Shown: positions 62,259 to 64,000 of the stretch, one piece after another | Position numbering within the stretch: position 1 is the stretch's first letter | How the letters are laid out: the number at the start of each line of letters is the position of its first letter | Origin: Nitrospira sp. | GTDB lineage: Bacteria; Nitrospirota; Nitrospiria; Nitrospirales; Nitrospiraceae | Assembly (NCBI GenBank): GCA_022842445.1 | Contig: JALHPO010000003.1 | Span: 271,203-335,202, forward strand | DNA length: 64,000 nt | Direction: 5' to 3' | Position numbers and translations under genes: made by a program | Notes under the pieces: generated by a model | What the model was told of the DNA's origin: nothing | Seen by the model: only the letters and a program-made list of their open reading frames with translations | The model's database searches: none

Positions 62259-64000
62259 TTACTCACCGACCTTCTCGACCAGTACTCGATAATGACTCGC
62301 TTCCGATTCCAGCGCCTCTTGGAGCAACACTTTGTGGCCATCGTTCTTGAGGCTCATCGGCACATTCTTGATCGGCTCACCCGCATCCAGCCAGACTTCC
62401 AGCTGCTCGCCGGCATCCATCATTTCCAATTTCAGCTTCGTCTTCACGTAATTGAGCGGACAGGCCACGCCACGCAGGTCGTACACCGGCGCGCCGGCCT
62501 GAGCCGGAACAGCCGTGGTCACCTCGGCTGGCGCCGGCGGGGCCGGCGCTTGTACTTCCTGCACCGGGGCCAATTTCAGATCCTTGCCCATCTGTTCGGT
62601 CGCCGCCCGACAGGCATCGACGAATCCCTTTGCAAAGGCCATCTTTTCGCGCGCCGATTGCTCCGTCGTCTCCTTCGGACCGAGATCACCAACGGTCTGA
62701 TTCAAATTCCTGTAGATCGGAGACACCATGCCCTTTTGGGCAATCCGGCTGTCGAATTCAATGAAGGTTTCGGAATCGGTCGATGGCTCAAGCCCCTCCG
62801 TCACCAGCAATGCTTTGGCCGCCGCCAGCACCGCACGGTACGACTTGTTCACGGAGACGGAATACTGGTGATTGTCCACCAGGAGTTTCGCCTGGTAGAG
62901 CTCCTGATCGGCTTCGAGAATGCCGTTTTCGATCATTTCAAGGGCACCTCCGGCGCATTCGCCCGGCCCAAGATCTTCGAGAATAAACTCGTCTTCCCCC
63001 TCCCAATCATAATAATAGGTCGAGTCCTCCTCATAGGCCGGAACGATCGTGTAGGGGATCAATTCATCCTTCAATTTGTTTTTCCCCACACGGACGATGA
63101 AGCCCGGAAGGCCTTCGTTCGCCAGGCGGTCGCGGCGATAGACATCGATTAAATGAGTGAGCGCAGCCGGCACCGCTTTGGCCGGCAGTTTGACCGTCAT
63201 CTGGCCGATACGGGGCGTGCCGTTGACGGAACCGCCCAGATGCAATTCATAGTGCGGGGCGACATGGTTCCCCAGGCGTTTGCCGACCCCGTGCAGGCCG
63301 ATCGTAGAAATGTGGTGCTGCGCGCAGGAATTGTGGCAACCGCTGATTTTCACATCGACGCCCGCCAGGTCCTCCGGCACCCGGCCTGCCGGAAACACCT
63401 CGGCCAGCGCACGTGCCAGTCCCTTGGAGGATGTAATGCCCAATCCGCAAGTATCGGTGCCGGGACAGGCAATAATATCCTCGACCAATTCGGCTCCCGG
63501 GTCGGCCAAGCCGTGCAGGGACAGATCGTCGTAGAGAGCCTCGACCTGACTCTCGGGAATCCATCGGATTACGAGATTCTGATTGATCGTGGTCCGGAGA
63601 TTGCCATTGGAATAGCGCTCCGCAAGATCCGCCACAACGAGCAGCTGCTCCGACGTAATGTCGCCCATGAACAATTTGACGGCTGCAGTGGCGTATCCAG
63701 CTTGCTTTTGCGGCACCACGTTTGTCCGTTTCCACATCTGAAACGGTGTCTCATGCCCGATGTGACCGGCATGTCCATTTCCATTCGTTGCAGCAGGGCT
63801 CGATCCGCTTTTAGCCGGCATGATCAGCGCCGTCGGTTCATCCTGATGTTGGAGGAGCCGAATCCCCTGATCCTTGGGAAGACTGTGACCCATCGAGGCA
63901 TAGGCCGCTTCCCATCGACGCTTGAATTCCTCGAACCCCAATTTATCGATGACGAACTTCAGACGGGCCTTATTCCGGTTCTTCCGATTACCCAACGTAT
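62259..64000 (-). CDS. Nitrite/sulfite reductase with C-terminal TusA-like domain (partial, 5' end beyond right edge)
   Basis: CPGTDTCGLGITSSKGLA...SGCHNSCAQHH siroheme motifs; C-terminal VYDLRGVACPLNYVKTKLKLE; the ORF-track start is an internal TTG. Confidence 0.92.
   Translation of the reverse strand, partial: TLGNRKNRNKARLKFVIDKLGFEEFKRRWEAAYASMGHSLPKDQGIRLLQHQDEPTALIMPAKSGSSPAATNGNGHAGHIGHETPFQMWKRTNVVPQKQAGYATAAVKLFMGDITSEQLLVVADLAERYSNGNLRTTINQNLVIRWIPESQVEALYDDLSLHGLADPGAELVEDIIACPGTDTCGLGITSSKGLARALAEVFPAGRVPEDLAGVDVKISGCHNSCAQHHISTIGLHGVGKRLGNHVAPHYELHLGGSVNGTPRIGQMTVKLPAKAVPAALTHLIDVYRRDRLANEGLPGFIVRVGKNKLKDELIPYTIVPAYEEDSTYYYDWEGEDEFILEDLGPGECAGGALEMIENGILEADQELYQAKLLVDNHQYSVSVNKSYRAVLAAAKALLVTEGLEPSTDSETFIEFDSRIAQKGMVSPIYRNLNQTVGDLGPKETTEQSAREKMAFAKGFVDACRAATEQMGKDLKLAPVQEVQAPAPPAPAEVTTAVPAQAGAPVYDLRGVACPLNYVKTKLKLEMMDAGEQLEVWLDAGEPIKNVPMSLKNDGHKVLLQEALESEASHYRVLVEKVGE

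Noticed and set aside
62292-63152. 286-aa plus-strand ORF
   Set aside because: Antisense shadow of the sulfite reductase gene

Overview
The window reads as a GC-rich bacterial chromosome, probably Nitrospira-like (inferred from gene content and order only). The left flank (1-13.5 kb) has ftsK, a phoU-pstBACS operon, a phosphate-porin-like gene, msrA, a PilZ protein and pal. The right flank (29.7-64 kb) has aroK/aroE, an SDR, trmI-like, a sigma-70 factor, lipB, a Glu/Leu dehydrogenase, dacA-like, a pheA-hisC-aroF-tyrA-aroA-cmk-plsC-rpsA-sppA-ihf cluster, ruvB/ruvA/yebC and an assimilatory sulfate cluster. Between them is a ~16 kb integrated element (about 13,610-29,678). It is bounded by an 18-bp direct repeat and inserted at the 5' end of a tRNA-Arg(TCG) gene. 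It carries a tyrosine recombinase overlapping a serine recombinase, an RHH-led operon of five very short genes divergent from a protein with HUH and YxxK motifs (replication-initiator/relaxase-like), and defence-type cargo: PIN/DUF4935-like, AlbA_2/Schlafen-like, Mrr plus an uncharacterised partner, GIY-YIG-like, HNH + Vsr + C5-methyltransferase. The main observations are the tRNA 5'-end integration that separates the tRNA from its upstream region, the Rep-like protein and small-ORF operon, a perfect 14-bp GC-rich stem at the pstS/pstC junction, an 11-bp-phased GTTAC array (Pho-box-like) before pstS, a structured tRNA-D-arm-like element at ~33.0 kb, and two loci with repeated PCP_red-type helical domains. 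Family names come from reading the motifs; no database search was run.
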